From Oscillospiraceae bacterium (GTDB lineage: Bacteria; Bacillota; Clostridia; Oscillospirales; Oscillospiraceae), in NCBI GenBank assembly GCA_021771635.1, contig JAETOQ010000010.1, positions 1 through 64,000 of the forward strand: 64,000 nucleotides of DNA, in the 5' to 3' direction. Each line of letters opens with the position of its first letter. The first letter of the stretch is position 1. Below, piece after piece: positions 23,866 through 32,097 of this stretch. A program made the position numbers and the translations under genes. Under the pieces are notes generated by a model. That model searched no databases and was not told where the DNA came from. It worked only from the letters and a program-made list of their open reading frames with translations.

Positions 23866-24648
23866 ATGAAAATTGGATGCTGCGCACGTCCGGAGGAAAT
23901 TTCTCTTGTGAAGGAACTGGGATTTGACTATGTTGAGCTGTCAGGAAAAGTCATTTCCGCCATGAATGAGGACTGCTTCCAGGCTTTGGTCAGCCAGCTT
24001 TCACAACTGGAACTTCCCTGTCGAAACCTGAACGCATATTGTCCGCCTGAAGTCCAGATGGCCGGCCCCGCCTATAACAAAAACGCCAACCGTGCTTACG
24101 CTGAAAGCCTGGCCAGACGGGCCATGGCCTTAGGGGTGCAGTGCGTTTGTGTTGGTTCCCCCCTCTCCAGAAGGCTGCCGGAAAACTTTGATCGAAAGCT
24201 GGCTGTGGATCAGCTCACGGGCTTTCTCTCCGACATGGCGGAGGTCTTTTCCTCAGCCAAGATTAAGATTGGTTTTGAAGCCCTTGGCGTCTGCTACTGC
24301 AATTTTTTCAACCATATGGAGGAGACACTTCCTCTGCTGGATCGCTTTCCCTCCGGAACCATCGGCTTGACCGTGGACTTCTACAACATGGAGCAGAGTG
24401 GTGAAGAGGAACTGCCTCTGGGCCCCTATCTGCCCCATATCGTTCACGCCCACATTTCCGACGACGCCGGCGCCCCTGACAAACGGGACTTTTTGATCCC
24501 ATCTCGCTTTCCTATCCACCACAGGAGGCTCCGCCGCTTGATAAGCGGCGGCTACGATGAGACGATCTCCCTGGAGATCGATCTGCCGGTCCGAAGGACG
24601 GAGGCGATTCGCTCGCTTCAACTGCTGCGCGAGACCTGCATTTCCTAA
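23866..24648 (+). CDS. Sugar phosphate isomerase/epimerase-type TIM-barrel protein
   Basis: 260 aa from the ATG at 23866 (MKIGCCARPEEISLVKELGF), which has GAGG 8 nt upstream; an earlier ATG at 23848 lacks one. The AP-endonuclease-2/xylose-isomerase-like barrel is shown by GFDYVELSGK, KIGFEALGVCYCNFFNH, LTVDFYNM and VHAHISDDAG, whose Glu, Asp and His residues would bind a divalent metal. It probably isomerises or epimerises a pathway intermediate. First gene of the plus-strand operon that continues with BKACE. Confidence 0.85.
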   Translation: MKIGCCARPEEISLVKELGFDYVELSGKVISAMNEDCFQALVSQLSQLELPCRNLNAYCPPEVQMAGPAYNKNANRAYAESLARRAMALGVQCVCVGSPLSRRLPENFDRKLAVDQLTGFLSDMAEVFSSAKIKIGFEALGVCYCNFFNHMEETLPLLDRFPSGTIGLTVDFYNMEQSGEEELPLGPYLPHIVHAHISDDAGAPDKRDFLIPSRFPIHHRRLRRLISGGYDETISLEIDLPVRRTEAIRSLQLLRETCIS

Positions 24649-24694
24649 GTAGTTTTTCCTCTATTTCTCTATTTTTTACAAAAGGAGTTTTACT

Positions 24695-25627
24695 ATGGGA
24701 CATTCACAAAAAAAAGTCATCATCTCGGCCGCCATCACCGGGGCCATCCACACGCCTGCCATGTCCCCTTATTTCCCCGCCTCGCCCGAACAGATTGCCA
24801 CTCAGGCGGTAGAGGCAGCTAAGGCTGGCGCCGCAGTAGTCCATATCCACGCCCGCCGGGAAGACGGGATGCCCGTGGGTGATCATGAGACTTTCGGAAA
24901 GATCCTCTCTTCCATCAAGCGCCAGTGCAGCGCCGTAATCGGTATTACCACCGGCGGCGCAAACGGCATGAGTACCGAGGAGCGTTTTTCCGTCATTGAA
25001 CGCTTCCAGCCGGAAATGGCCTCCGCGAATGGAGGGTCCATGAATTTCTGTTACCATAAGCTGGCCAAAAACCTGACTCCTAAATATGACTGGGAGCTGA
25101 ATTATCTCACCCGCACCTATGACAATGTTTTCAAAAATACCTTCCAGGACATGGAGTACTGCATCCGGACAATGAACAAATGTGGGACTCTCCCGGAATA
25201 TGAGGTTTTTGATTACGGTCAGCTGAGCAATCTGGCATTCTTCCAGAAAGAGGGTGTCATCACCCAGCCTATCTACATTCAGTTCGTTCCCGGCGTTATG
25301 GGCGGATTCCCCATGAGCAACGAGGGCATGATGTTCATGATTGACCAGGCAAAGAAGATCCTGGGCAGCGATATTCAGTACAGCACCGTGGCTGGCGGCC
25401 GGCGGATGTTCCGCTATGCTACCATGATGGCGCTGAACGGCGGCAACGTCCGCGTGGGCATGGAGGACGGATTATACATCAAGCCCAACGGCGAACTGGC
25501 AGTCAGCAATGCGGCTCAGGTAGAAAAGATCCGCCGGATTCTGGAGGATTTGGACTATGAGATTGCAACCCCTGAAGAAGCCCGTGAGATGCTGCACCTG
25601 AAAGGTGGTGACAAGGTCTGCTTCTGA
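24695..25627 (+). CDS. Beta-keto acid cleavage enzyme (BKACE, DUF849)
   Basis: 310 aa. The family converts a beta-keto acid and acetyl-CoA into acetoacetate and a new acyl-CoA, as Kce does in lysine fermentation. The zinc-binding VHIHARREDG (His50, His52), ITTGGANGMSTEERF and VPGVMGGFPMSNEGM are family blocks. Start ATG at 24695 follows AAAGGAG. It is paired in this island with a 3-hydroxyacyl-CoA-dehydrogenase-type enzyme (33784-34713) that could make its beta-keto substrate. The chain is at least analogous to carnitine degradation. The true substrate is unknown. Confidence 0.92.
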   Translation: MGHSQKKVIISAAITGAIHTPAMSPYFPASPEQIATQAVEAAKAGAAVVHIHARREDGMPVGDHETFGKILSSIKRQCSAVIGITTGGANGMSTEERFSVIERFQPEMASANGGSMNFCYHKLAKNLTPKYDWELNYLTRTYDNVFKNTFQDMEYCIRTMNKCGTLPEYEVFDYGQLSNLAFFQKEGVITQPIYIQFVPGVMGGFPMSNEGMMFMIDQAKKILGSDIQYSTVAGGRRMFRYATMMALNGGNVRVGMEDGLYIKPNGELAVSNAAQVEKIRRILEDLDYEIATPEEAREMLHLKGGDKVCF

Positions 25628-25717
25628 CCCGTGCTCCGCGTCTTTCAAAAATACATCCATAACCCCTGGTTCCTATTTGGAATCATAAATTGATCATGTA
25701 AACAGGAGGATTTTACA

Positions 25718-26617
25718 ATGCGCATTGGTTTTATCGGTTTAGGCGCCATGGGGCGCCCCATGGCAAAGAATCTGATTCACGCCGGACATGAGCTGCATGT
25801 TTTTGATCTGGTGCAGCCCGCTGTTGACGAGCTGGTGGCTGCCGGCGCCATTGCCGAGGAGAACAACAAGGCTGTTGCCGCCGCTTCTGAAGTGGTCATC
25901 ACCATGCTGCCCAACTCCCCGCACGTAAAGGCGGCAATCTGCGGCCCCAATGGTGTGCTGGAGGGACGCCACCCCGGCATGAAGATTATTGAAATGAGCT
26001 CCATCGCCCCTCTGATGACCCGGGAGGTGGGCGCCGCCTGTGCTGAAGCAGGCGTTCCCATGCTGGAATCTCCCGTATCCGGCGGAACCATGGGCGCAGC
26101 CGATGGCACGCTGTCTTTGATGTGCGGCGGTGACAAGGCCCTGCTGGAGGAACTGCGCCCCATTCTGGAGGTACTGTCCAGCTCTATTGTCCTCTGCGGC
26201 GGCCTGGGCGCCGGCAACACCACCAAGCTGGTGAACCAGCATATCATCGCCGTGGAGATCGCCGCCGTGGCCGAAGCGTTTGCCATGGGCCAGAAAGCCG
26301 GTGTAGAGCCGGAGGTCATCTTCAACGCCATCCACAATGGCTATGCCGGTTCCAAGGTCCTGGAAGGCAAGCTGACCGCCGCGATGGACCGTCAGTTCAA
26401 GGCCGGCTTCCGGCTGGATCTGCATATCAAAGACCTGGCCAATGCTCTGGAGACGGCTCACAGCGTGGGCGCGCCCATGCCCCTTGGCAGTCTTGTAATG
26501 GATGAGATGAAGTACCTCTCCAACAATGGTCTTGGCAGCGAGGACAACGCCACTCTGATGAAATATTATGAGCGCCTGGCCGGCATTGAGTTTCACCGCT
26601 GTCAGGAAGCTCAGTAA
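25718..26617 (+). CDS. NAD(P)-dependent beta-hydroxyacid dehydrogenase (GarR/HIBADH-like)
   Basis: 299 aa. The Rossmann motif GFIGLGAMGRPMAKNL opens the protein. The substrate motif is PVSGGTMGAADGTLSLMCGG, and the catalytic Lys lies in NTTKLVNQHI. The family includes tartronate semialdehyde reductase, 3-hydroxyisobutyrate dehydrogenase and tetronate dehydrogenases. With glycerate kinase in the divergent operon, tartronate semialdehyde to glycerate is one possibility; oxidation of an aldonic acid at C2 or C3 is another. Strong ribosome binding site AGGAGG. Confidence 0.92.
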   Translation: MRIGFIGLGAMGRPMAKNLIHAGHELHVFDLVQPAVDELVAAGAIAEENNKAVAAASEVVITMLPNSPHVKAAICGPNGVLEGRHPGMKIIEMSSIAPLMTREVGAACAEAGVPMLESPVSGGTMGAADGTLSLMCGGDKALLEELRPILEVLSSSIVLCGGLGAGNTTKLVNQHIIAVEIAAVAEAFAMGQKAGVEPEVIFNAIHNGYAGSKVLEGKLTAAMDRQFKAGFRLDLHIKDLANALETAHSVGAPMPLGSLVMDEMKYLSNNGLGSEDNATLMKYYERLAGIEFHRCQEAQ

Positions 26618-26628
26618 GGAGGCCGCCC

Positions 26629-27180
26629 ATGAAAGTATTGATGCTGGACGCGGGCCCAGATCCCTCCTCCACCACCGCAGTCGCCCTGCATGAAATCCAG
26701 TCACAGCTGGAACAGGAGGGCGTGGAGTCCGAGGTCCTCTTTATCGGCCATGATCCGGACAAGTGCAACATGGATGCAGTCGTTCAGGAAATGCTGGGCA
26801 AAACAAGCGAGACGGACGGATACATCTTCGCCTGCCAGGGGCATTTCGGCGTTGCCAACAGCTGCCTCGCTACTGTGCTGCACCGGTTCTTCAATGCGGA
26901 TTCCACCTGCGTCAATAAGCCCGTTTCCGCCGTCATCACCTGCCGGCGCAGCGGCGGCACCTCCGCACTGGCCGAGCTGAACTCCTTCTTCACCATGAAA
27001 GGCCTCCCTCTGGTCTCTTCCTCCTATTGGAACGTTTTGGTGGGCAATACGCCGGAGTTGGTCAGGCAGGACACGGAGGGACTGAAAACCATGCGGAACC
27101 TGGCCCGGAACATGGCGTGGATGCTCAAGAGCATTGAGGCCGGAAAAGCCGCCGGACTCGCAAAGCCCACGCTGGAATAA
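26629..27180 (+). CDS. Flavodoxin-like / NADPH-dependent FMN reductase family protein
   Basis: 183 aa with an N-terminal MKVLMLDAGPDPSSTTAVAL phosphate-loop-like start, YIFACQGHFGVANSCLATVL in the middle and SAVITCRRSGGTSALAELNS for FMN binding. This pattern fits the iron-sulfur flavoprotein/FMN reductase fold, without an obvious iron-sulfur motif. It may supply or accept electrons for a pathway step, but nothing here fixes that. Last gene of the plus-strand operon, 11 nt after the GarR-like gene, behind AAGGAGG. Confidence 0.78.
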   Translation: MKVLMLDAGPDPSSTTAVALHEIQSQLEQEGVESEVLFIGHDPDKCNMDAVVQEMLGKTSETDGYIFACQGHFGVANSCLATVLHRFFNADSTCVNKPVSAVITCRRSGGTSALAELNSFFTMKGLPLVSSSYWNVLVGNTPELVRQDTEGLKTMRNLARNMAWMLKSIEAGKAAGLAKPTLE

Positions 27181-27281
27181 CAAAAGGGCCACGCAACGCC
27201 TGACATTTTCCCCCGGGATGCCGATTCCAGCATCCCGGGGGGGCTGTTTGCCCCTGAACTCTCAGCGGTCCTCTCCCGCAA

Positions 27282-27322
27282 AAAACGTGCATCCACGATA
27301 GCCGTGTGATGCACGTTTTTAG
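27282..27322. terminator. Bidirectional terminator between convergent genes
   Basis: AAAACGTGCATC (27282-27293) pairs with GATGCACGTTTT (27307-27318), with T-tracts on both strands. Another GC hairpin, CCCCGGGATGC/GCATCCCGGGG, lies at 27211-27240. Confidence 0.8.
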
Positions 27323-27783
27323 ATACCATCGATTAACAAGGGGAAACACGCCTGCCAGCGCCTATTTATGCTCGCTGGCAGGTCTTTCGGAGTTTTTCGG
27401 GAGCGAAAACGGGGGCTGGCAAGGCGGACGAGGCCGCCGGGCTGTCGCCCGGCAACGAGGACAACGCCCTGCGGGTCCATGATCCAGATGATCAGAAGCA
27501 GTGACCATACCCCGGCCACCATCGCGTCCTGAAACAATCCGCCTCCCCGGCGGTACGTCCCCCAGCCTTTGCGCCATATGTCTTCCAATGCCCCCAGTGC
27601 CACCATACCGTAAATACCCACGGAAGTGAGAATCTGATGCAGGAGCTGATAAGGGGACCAGTAGGCCGTGGCAAGAGATATAGCCGCCAGCACACCGAGC
27701 AGGAAATACGCCGTGCGGCTCTTTCCGGACAGCTCTTTCCGCCGCAGTGGCGGACGGAACAGGCTTTCTACGAGTTTAGACAT
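27319..27783 (-). CDS. Small membrane protein of unknown function
   Basis: 154 aa from the ATG at 27783, which has GGAGGTG about 12 nt upstream. Hydrophobic spans lie at about residues 25-45, 52-70 and 88-110 (YFLLGVLAAISLATAYW, AGVWSLLLIIWIMDP). The C-terminal 45 residues are polar, read through a perfect hairpin (27351-27382), and end inside the terminator, so the true 3' end may be earlier or degraded. I recognise no family. It sits between the isomerase operon and the TRAP genes, on the TRAP strand. Confidence 0.5.
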   Translation of the reverse strand: MSKLVESLFRPPLRRKELSGKSRTAYFLLGVLAAISLATAYWSPYQLLHQILTSVGIYGMVALGALEDIWRKGWGTYRRGGGLFQDAMVAGVWSLLLIIWIMDPQGVVLVAGRQPGGLVRLASPRFRSRKTPKDLPASINRRWQACFPLLIDGI

Positions 27784-27815
27784 GATGAAATACACCTCCG
27801 CGTTTTGAGGTAGAA

Positions 27816-27860
27816 AAGAAGCACACTGAACGCCTATTTAGACCGTCCAGTGTGTTTCTT
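27816..27860 (-). terminator. Terminator downstream of the TRAP operon
   Basis: AAGAAGCACACTGAACG and CGTCCAGTGTGTTTCTT form an imperfect 15-17 bp stem, followed on the minus strand by TTTTCTAC. The loop contains TAAATAGGCG, also found in the hairpin at 27351-27382. Confidence 0.7.
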
Positions 27861-27899
27861 CTCTGGAAAGGAAGGAAAGAGTTTTATCGCGGCACGTTA

Positions 27900-29177
27900 T
27901 CAGCCCACCAAACAGAGCGTCAGCTGTGGGATAAACGTAATCGCCATCAAAGTGACAAACAGCGGCAGATAAAACGGCGCCACGCCGTGGATCATCTGCT
28001 CAAAGGACAGCTTGGAGACTCTTGCGGTGGCATACAGGCACATGCCGACCGGCGGTGTCAAAAGGCCGATCATCAGATTGAACACCATCACCAGGCCAAA
28101 GTGGACCGGATCGATGCCAAAGGCAGTGGCCGCCGGAAGCAGAATGGGCGTCAAAATGAGGATGGCCGCGTTGGATTCCATAAAGCAGCCCACAAACAGC
28201 AAAAACAGGTTGATCAGCAGCAAAAAGACGTATTTGTTCGCGCTGATGGACAGGAAGAAGTTCAACACCATGGTGGGGATCATGAACTTCGTGATCATAT
28301 AGCCATACAGTGTAGACGCGGCAACCACCAGCATGATCGCGGCGGTTTCACAGCAGACCTCCCGGCCAGTGCGGATCAAATCACTCAGAGAGATCTCATG
28401 ATAAATCAGGCGCGTGAGGATCAGTGCGTAGAGAGATGCGACCGCGGCCGCTTCCGTGGCTGTGAAAATGCCGCCAAGAATGCCGCCGATCAGAATGACC
28501 GGGGTCAGCAGCGCCAAAAAGGACTGGCAGAAAAGACGCCACACTTCCTTGAATGTGGGGAACTTCCGGCGGGGATAGTGGCGCCGGACCGCCATGACAG
28601 CCACCATCACGCCCAGGCAGATGGCGCAGGTCACGCCGGGAACGATACCACCCACCAGCAGCTTTGCAATGGACACGCTGCCGGCGCATCCAAACATGAT
28701 CAGCGGAATACTGGGCGGGATGATGGGGCCGATGGTGCTGGAGGCCGCCGTAATACCCGCAGCGAACTCTGTGTCAAATCCCTCTTCCTCCATGGCCTTG
28801 ATCTCAATGGTGCCAAGTCCGGCGGCATCGGCGACAGCGGAGCCGCTCATGCCGGCAAACACCACGCTGGCCAGGATATTGACCTGTCCAAGGCCGCCGG
28901 GGATCCAACCCACCAGCGCATTGCAGAAGCTGAATATGCGCTGGGTAATGCTTCCCACATTCATCAGCTTACCGGCCAGGAGAAAGAAAGGAATCGCCAG
29001 CAGTGTAAAGCTGTTGACACCGGAGGCCATCTTCATGGCCACGGTCCCCATCTGTGTCACGCCGAAGCTGCCGGAGTAAAACATGCCCACGATGGCAGTG
29101 ATGCCCAGGGCATAGGGAACCGCTACGCCGATCAGGAACATGATCAGCAAAAGACCTATAAAAATTGCAATCAGCAC
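27900..29177 (-). CDS. TRAP transporter large permease subunit (DctM family)
   Basis: 425 aa from the GTG at 29177, which follows GAGGAGGG; the frame upstream is not coding. It has about 12 hydrophobic segments with family motifs such as AIPFFLLAGKLMNVG, FAGMSGSAVADAAGLGTIEI and GPIIPPSIPLIMFG. This subunit uses the sodium gradient to import carboxylic acids delivered by DctP. TRAP systems typically carry C4-dicarboxylates, sugar acids or keto acids, in line with the island's enzymes. Confidence 0.94.
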   Translation of the reverse strand: MLIAIFIGLLLIMFLIGVAVPYALGITAIVGMFYSGSFGVTQMGTVAMKMASGVNSFTLLAIPFFLLAGKLMNVGSITQRIFSFCNALVGWIPGGLGQVNILASVVFAGMSGSAVADAAGLGTIEIKAMEEEGFDTEFAAGITAASSTIGPIIPPSIPLIMFGCAGSVSIAKLLVGGIVPGVTCAICLGVMVAVMAVRRHYPRRKFPTFKEVWRLFCQSFLALLTPVILIGGILGGIFTATEAAAVASLYALILTRLIYHEISLSDLIRTGREVCCETAAIMLVVAASTLYGYMITKFMIPTMVLNFFLSISANKYVFLLLINLFLLFVGCFMESNAAILILTPILLPAATAFGIDPVHFGLVMVFNLMIGLLTPPVGMCLYATARVSKLSFEQMIHGVAPFYLPLFVTLMAITFIPQLTLCLVG

Positions 29178-29190
29178 AGCTTTTCCCTCC

Positions 29191-29673
29191 TCAAACCTTG
29201 TATTCTTCTTCCGCTTCCTGCAAAACGGTTTTGATATGCGCCGCGCGGTAAACCACAAACACGATACCGAACACACCGCCCACCAAAATCGGAATATACT
29301 GATAACTCATGATCAGCCATGTCGTGGAGCCAAAGGTCAGGGTGCTTACCTGCCCCATGACCTCGTAGCTGCCATAGCTTAAAATTGCCAAAAAGGCAAC
29401 ATACGCAGCCGTCATCACCCAATAAAGACCTATGCGCAGCTTCCGGGGGACCTTGTCAAAGAAGTAGGTGACCTTGAGCTGTTCATTTTTAGATTCCAAT
29501 ACGGGAAGCATCAAAAAGACCATCCAGATATAGAACATTCTGGAAAATTCCTCTGTAAACGTGACCGGCAGCTTCACCACAAAGCGGAACAGCACTTGCA
29601 GCAGACAGCAGATCAGCATCCCAACCAAAAATACCAGTGCGCATGATTCAATTATTTTTTCCAGTTTTTTCAC
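29191..29673 (-). CDS. TRAP transporter small permease subunit (DctQ family)
   Basis: 160 aa with four hydrophobic segments and the family pattern FSRMFYIWMVFLMLPVLE followed by LKVTYFFDKVP. Start GTG at 29673 follows AGAGG. It forms the membrane complex with DctM, 13 nt downstream. A hairpin separates it from dctP. Confidence 0.92.
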   Translation of the reverse strand: MKKLEKIIESCALVFLVGMLICCLLQVLFRFVVKLPVTFTEEFSRMFYIWMVFLMLPVLESKNEQLKVTYFFDKVPRKLRIGLYWVMTAAYVAFLAILSYGSYEVMGQVSTLTFGSTTWLIMSYQYIPILVGGVFGIVFVVYRAAHIKTVLQEAEEEYKV

Positions 29674-29716
29674 GTGATACCTCTTTCATTTTAAACGGAA
29701 ACCACGATGTTTCAGC

Positions 29717-29752
29717 GTACACCCCTGCCGCAGCCGCAGCAGGGGTGTGTAC
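29717..29752 (-). promoter_or_regulatory. Intergenic hairpin between dctP and dctQ
   Basis: GTACACCCCTGC and GCAGGGGTGTGTAC form a strong stem without a T-run. Such structures commonly stabilise the binding-protein mRNA or damp expression of the membrane subunits; that role is inferred. Confidence 0.55.
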
Positions 29753-29756
29753 GATC

Positions 29757-30803
29757 TCAGCCAGCCATGTAGTTGTTGACGTACTCCTGCGCCAGGGGGT
29801 CCATCTCCGCAAGAACCTTTTCAATACCGGGGGTGGCAGCCTCGCGCCAGACATTCTTATCCACATCAACGAACGTCACACTGCCGTCGGCCAGGATGTC
29901 CTCCTTATACTGGGCATTCATAGCCTCCAGCTCTCCGTTGGCCCACTCAATAGCCTCTGCCAGGCAATCCACCAGGATCTGCTGCGCCTCCGCGTCCATG
30001 GAATCATAGAAATCGGCGTTGATGCACCAATGGTGCAGGCCCTGCAGATGTTCGGTATTCATGATATACTTATTGACCTCAAAGATCTTGTTGCTGTAAA
30101 TGTTGTCAATGGGATTCTCCTGTGCATCCACCACGCCGGTCTGCAGCGCGGAATACGTCTCGGACCAGGCCACGACCGTGCTCAGCGCGCCCATACCACT
30201 CCAAACAGTCACCCAGGAATCAATCTCAGGCACCCGGACCTTGACGCCTTTGAGCTGGTCAGGTGTCGCGATCTCCTTGCTGGCGGTCAGCAGCCGGGGG
30301 CTGCGGTCCTGCAGGCCGATCAGATAGACATTGTTATTTTCCTTTGCCGCTTTGGCAATAGCGGCTCCCAGCGTCTCATCGGAATAGACGGCTTTTACGT
30401 CGTCCAGGCTCTCAAAAATAAAGGGGATCACCGTGGGATCAATGCCGGTGGCAATCTGGCTGCCGAAGTTGTCACCGAACTTTCCAATGTGAATTTCGCC
30501 GGTCTTGATCTGCTGCATGTTCTCCGTCTCGGAACCGAGAACCGCGTCCTGGAAGAAGTTGATCTTGATTCGGCCGCCGGACGCCTCATCTACCAGTTCC
30601 ACGAACTTTTCACCACAAAGGCCGCCCACTGTGCCGGTCGCGTCAAAAGACGCCATGGTGATCTCGTACTCCGGGGCATTACTCCCCTGTGAAGCAGTGT
30701 CTTCATTTCCTTCGGGCGCCGGAGTCGTGTCTTTCGAACCGCCACAGGCCGTCATAGCCAGGAGCATGCTCAGCGTAAGCATCAGTGCAAAAATTTTCTT
30801 CAT
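29757..30803 (-). CDS. TRAP transporter substrate-binding lipoprotein (DctP family)
   Basis: 348 aa from the ATG at 30803. The signal peptide MKKIFALMLTLSMLLAM ends in the lipobox MTAC, so the protein is membrane-anchored outside the cell. The family pattern includes GGRIKINFFQDAVLGSE, GVKVRVPEIDSW and LQTGVVDAQENPIDNIY. The conserved Arg in VRVPE is the usual carboxylate-binding residue, so a sugar acid or keto acid is expected. The preceding region carries a promoter and two LacI-type operators. Confidence 0.94.
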   Translation of the reverse strand: MKKIFALMLTLSMLLAMTACGGSKDTTPAPEGNEDTASQGSNAPEYEITMASFDATGTVGGLCGEKFVELVDEASGGRIKINFFQDAVLGSETENMQQIKTGEIHIGKFGDNFGSQIATGIDPTVIPFIFESLDDVKAVYSDETLGAAIAKAAKENNNVYLIGLQDRSPRLLTASKEIATPDQLKGVKVRVPEIDSWVTVWSGMGALSTVVAWSETYSALQTGVVDAQENPIDNIYSNKIFEVNKYIMNTEHLQGLHHWCINADFYDSMDAEAQQILVDCLAEAIEWANGELEAMNAQYKEDILADGSVTFVDVDKNVWREAATPGIEKVLAEMDPLAQEYVNNYMAG

Positions 30804-30847
30804 TGTCAAGAGAGCCTCCAATCTCATTTTTGTTTCGCAGACGGAAA

Positions 30848-31167
30848 AGAAAACGTTTTCATTTTTCTGATAGATTTAGACCGCTCAAGTAAAAATCTAC
30901 TTCCGGCAAGGGTAAACTTCTACTTTTTACGCGGCTGGCAGAATCCAAATCATCTAGCTGCAGAGCGTTTTTCTTTCTTCTGCTTAATGTAGGATAATTC
31001 TATCATGCATTTTTTGCTTTTGCAATCTTTTTTTCGTGGTTTTCCTACACCGGAATGTACAAATAGATGTCCGTTTTTTGTGAGTTTTGCTAATCTTGAT
31101 TTTTTCTGCTTGCTCTTTTGTCAAATCCGTCAAAATAGTTGTCGAGAAGTTGTTGAAATCGTTTTCA
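30848..31167 (-). promoter_or_regulatory. Promoter and operators of the TRAP operon
   Basis: This roughly 400-bp AT-rich gap holds no gene. On the minus strand TTGCAA (31025-31020) and TAGAAT (31002-30997) are 17 bp apart. AGAAAACGTTTTCA (30848-30861) and TGAAATCGTTTTCA (31154-31167) match the LacI-type operator seen at 22382 and 22446. TAGGATAATTCTA (30990-31002) covers the -10 and recurs as TAGGATAATACTA at 34852. The TRAP operon thus appears to be under two regulators. Confidence 0.65.
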
Positions 31168-31218
31168 AATATTTGTACTACAAGCCATATGCAATAGGAG
31201 CTTTCCTCGCAGTATGTA

Positions 31219-31254
31219 TGCAGTCAGCCTCCCTTTTTGGAAAGCTGACTGCAT
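31219..31254. repeat. Inverted repeat after the GntR gene
   Basis: ATGCAGTCAGC (31219-31229) pairs with GCTGACTGCAT (31244-31254). No T-run follows on the minus strand, so it is a poor terminator for the gene ending at 31267. Confidence 0.45.
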
Positions 31255-31266
31255 AATCGACTGCAT

Positions 31267-31989
31267 TCAGCCCTGCGTTGACTGTTTTTCAATATCGATG
31301 TACAAACCGCCTACATAATCCATATGCTCTTTCATTCTCTGCCCCGCCAGATTCACATCCCCCGCACATACGGCCTCCATGATCGCTTGGTGCTGTAAGG
31401 TAGAGATCTGATGTGCGGCCGGCGCGTCTGCCTGGAGCCTCCGTATCCAATCATGGATCCCATCGATCAACAGTAAAAGTGTCTGCTTTAAAAAGCCATT
31501 TCCCGCAATATCCGCGATGGTAAAATGAAATTTGACGTCACATTCCCGTCTGGTATTGTCATCCTGAGCCGTGCGCAGCTGGTCAAAAACCTCTCTCAGC
31601 TTCCTTTTATCCTCCTCTGTGGCTCTCTGCGCTGCCAGACGGACGATCCCGTACTCCACCGAAGCACGGGCCTCCGTCAGCTCTTGTACATTATCATATC
31701 CATAGCGGCTGGTCATTTGTAGCTTTCTAGTATAAAAATTGTCAAAAGTTTTGGCAACAAACATCCCCTCCGGAACACTGACCTCTACAAATCCAATGAT
31801 GCTCAATGCCCGGATCGCTTCACGCAGAGTATTGCGTCCCACACCAAACATGTCCGACAGCTCTTTTTCTGTGGGAAGCTTCTCGCCCGGGGCAAATTTT
31901 CCAGAGAGAATCAACTCAATGAGTTGTTTCGCAACCAAGTTAGAAATATTTTCCTTTCTTTTGATTGGGCGGATCAGATCCTCTGTCAT
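31267..31989 (-). CDS. GntR-family (FCD) transcriptional regulator
   Basis: 240 aa. The N-terminal winged helix has KLPTEKELSDMFGVGRNTLR and EAIRALSIIGFVEV. The C-terminal FCD ligand domain has DVKFHFTIADIAGN and LQHQAIMEAVCAGD, whose Asp and His residues bind a metal and a carboxylate effector. FCD regulators commonly sense sugar acids. It lies about 110 bp downstream of the dehydratase gene and is the likely reader of the TAGGATAATnCTA motif. TATAAT lies in its upstream gap. Confidence 0.92.
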   Translation of the reverse strand: MTEDLIRPIKRKENISNLVAKQLIELILSGKFAPGEKLPTEKELSDMFGVGRNTLREAIRALSIIGFVEVSVPEGMFVAKTFDNFYTRKLQMTSRYGYDNVQELTEARASVEYGIVRLAAQRATEEDKRKLREVFDQLRTAQDDNTRRECDVKFHFTIADIAGNGFLKQTLLLLIDGIHDWIRRLQADAPAAHQISTLQHQAIMEAVCAGDVNLAGQRMKEHMDYVGGLYIDIEKQSTQG

Positions 31990-32097
31990 GCCACAGTCCC
32001 CTCCTTATATTATAAGTCACTTCACTGTGAAAGCAAAGTGGAAATAACTTCCTGTCAAGATCTTCGCTGGACGGCGGCATAACACAAGCACTACTTC

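Noticed and set aside
27852-29234. 460-codon open frame opposite dctM
   Set aside because: Low-complexity mirror of hydrophobic codons; dctM has clear family motifs.
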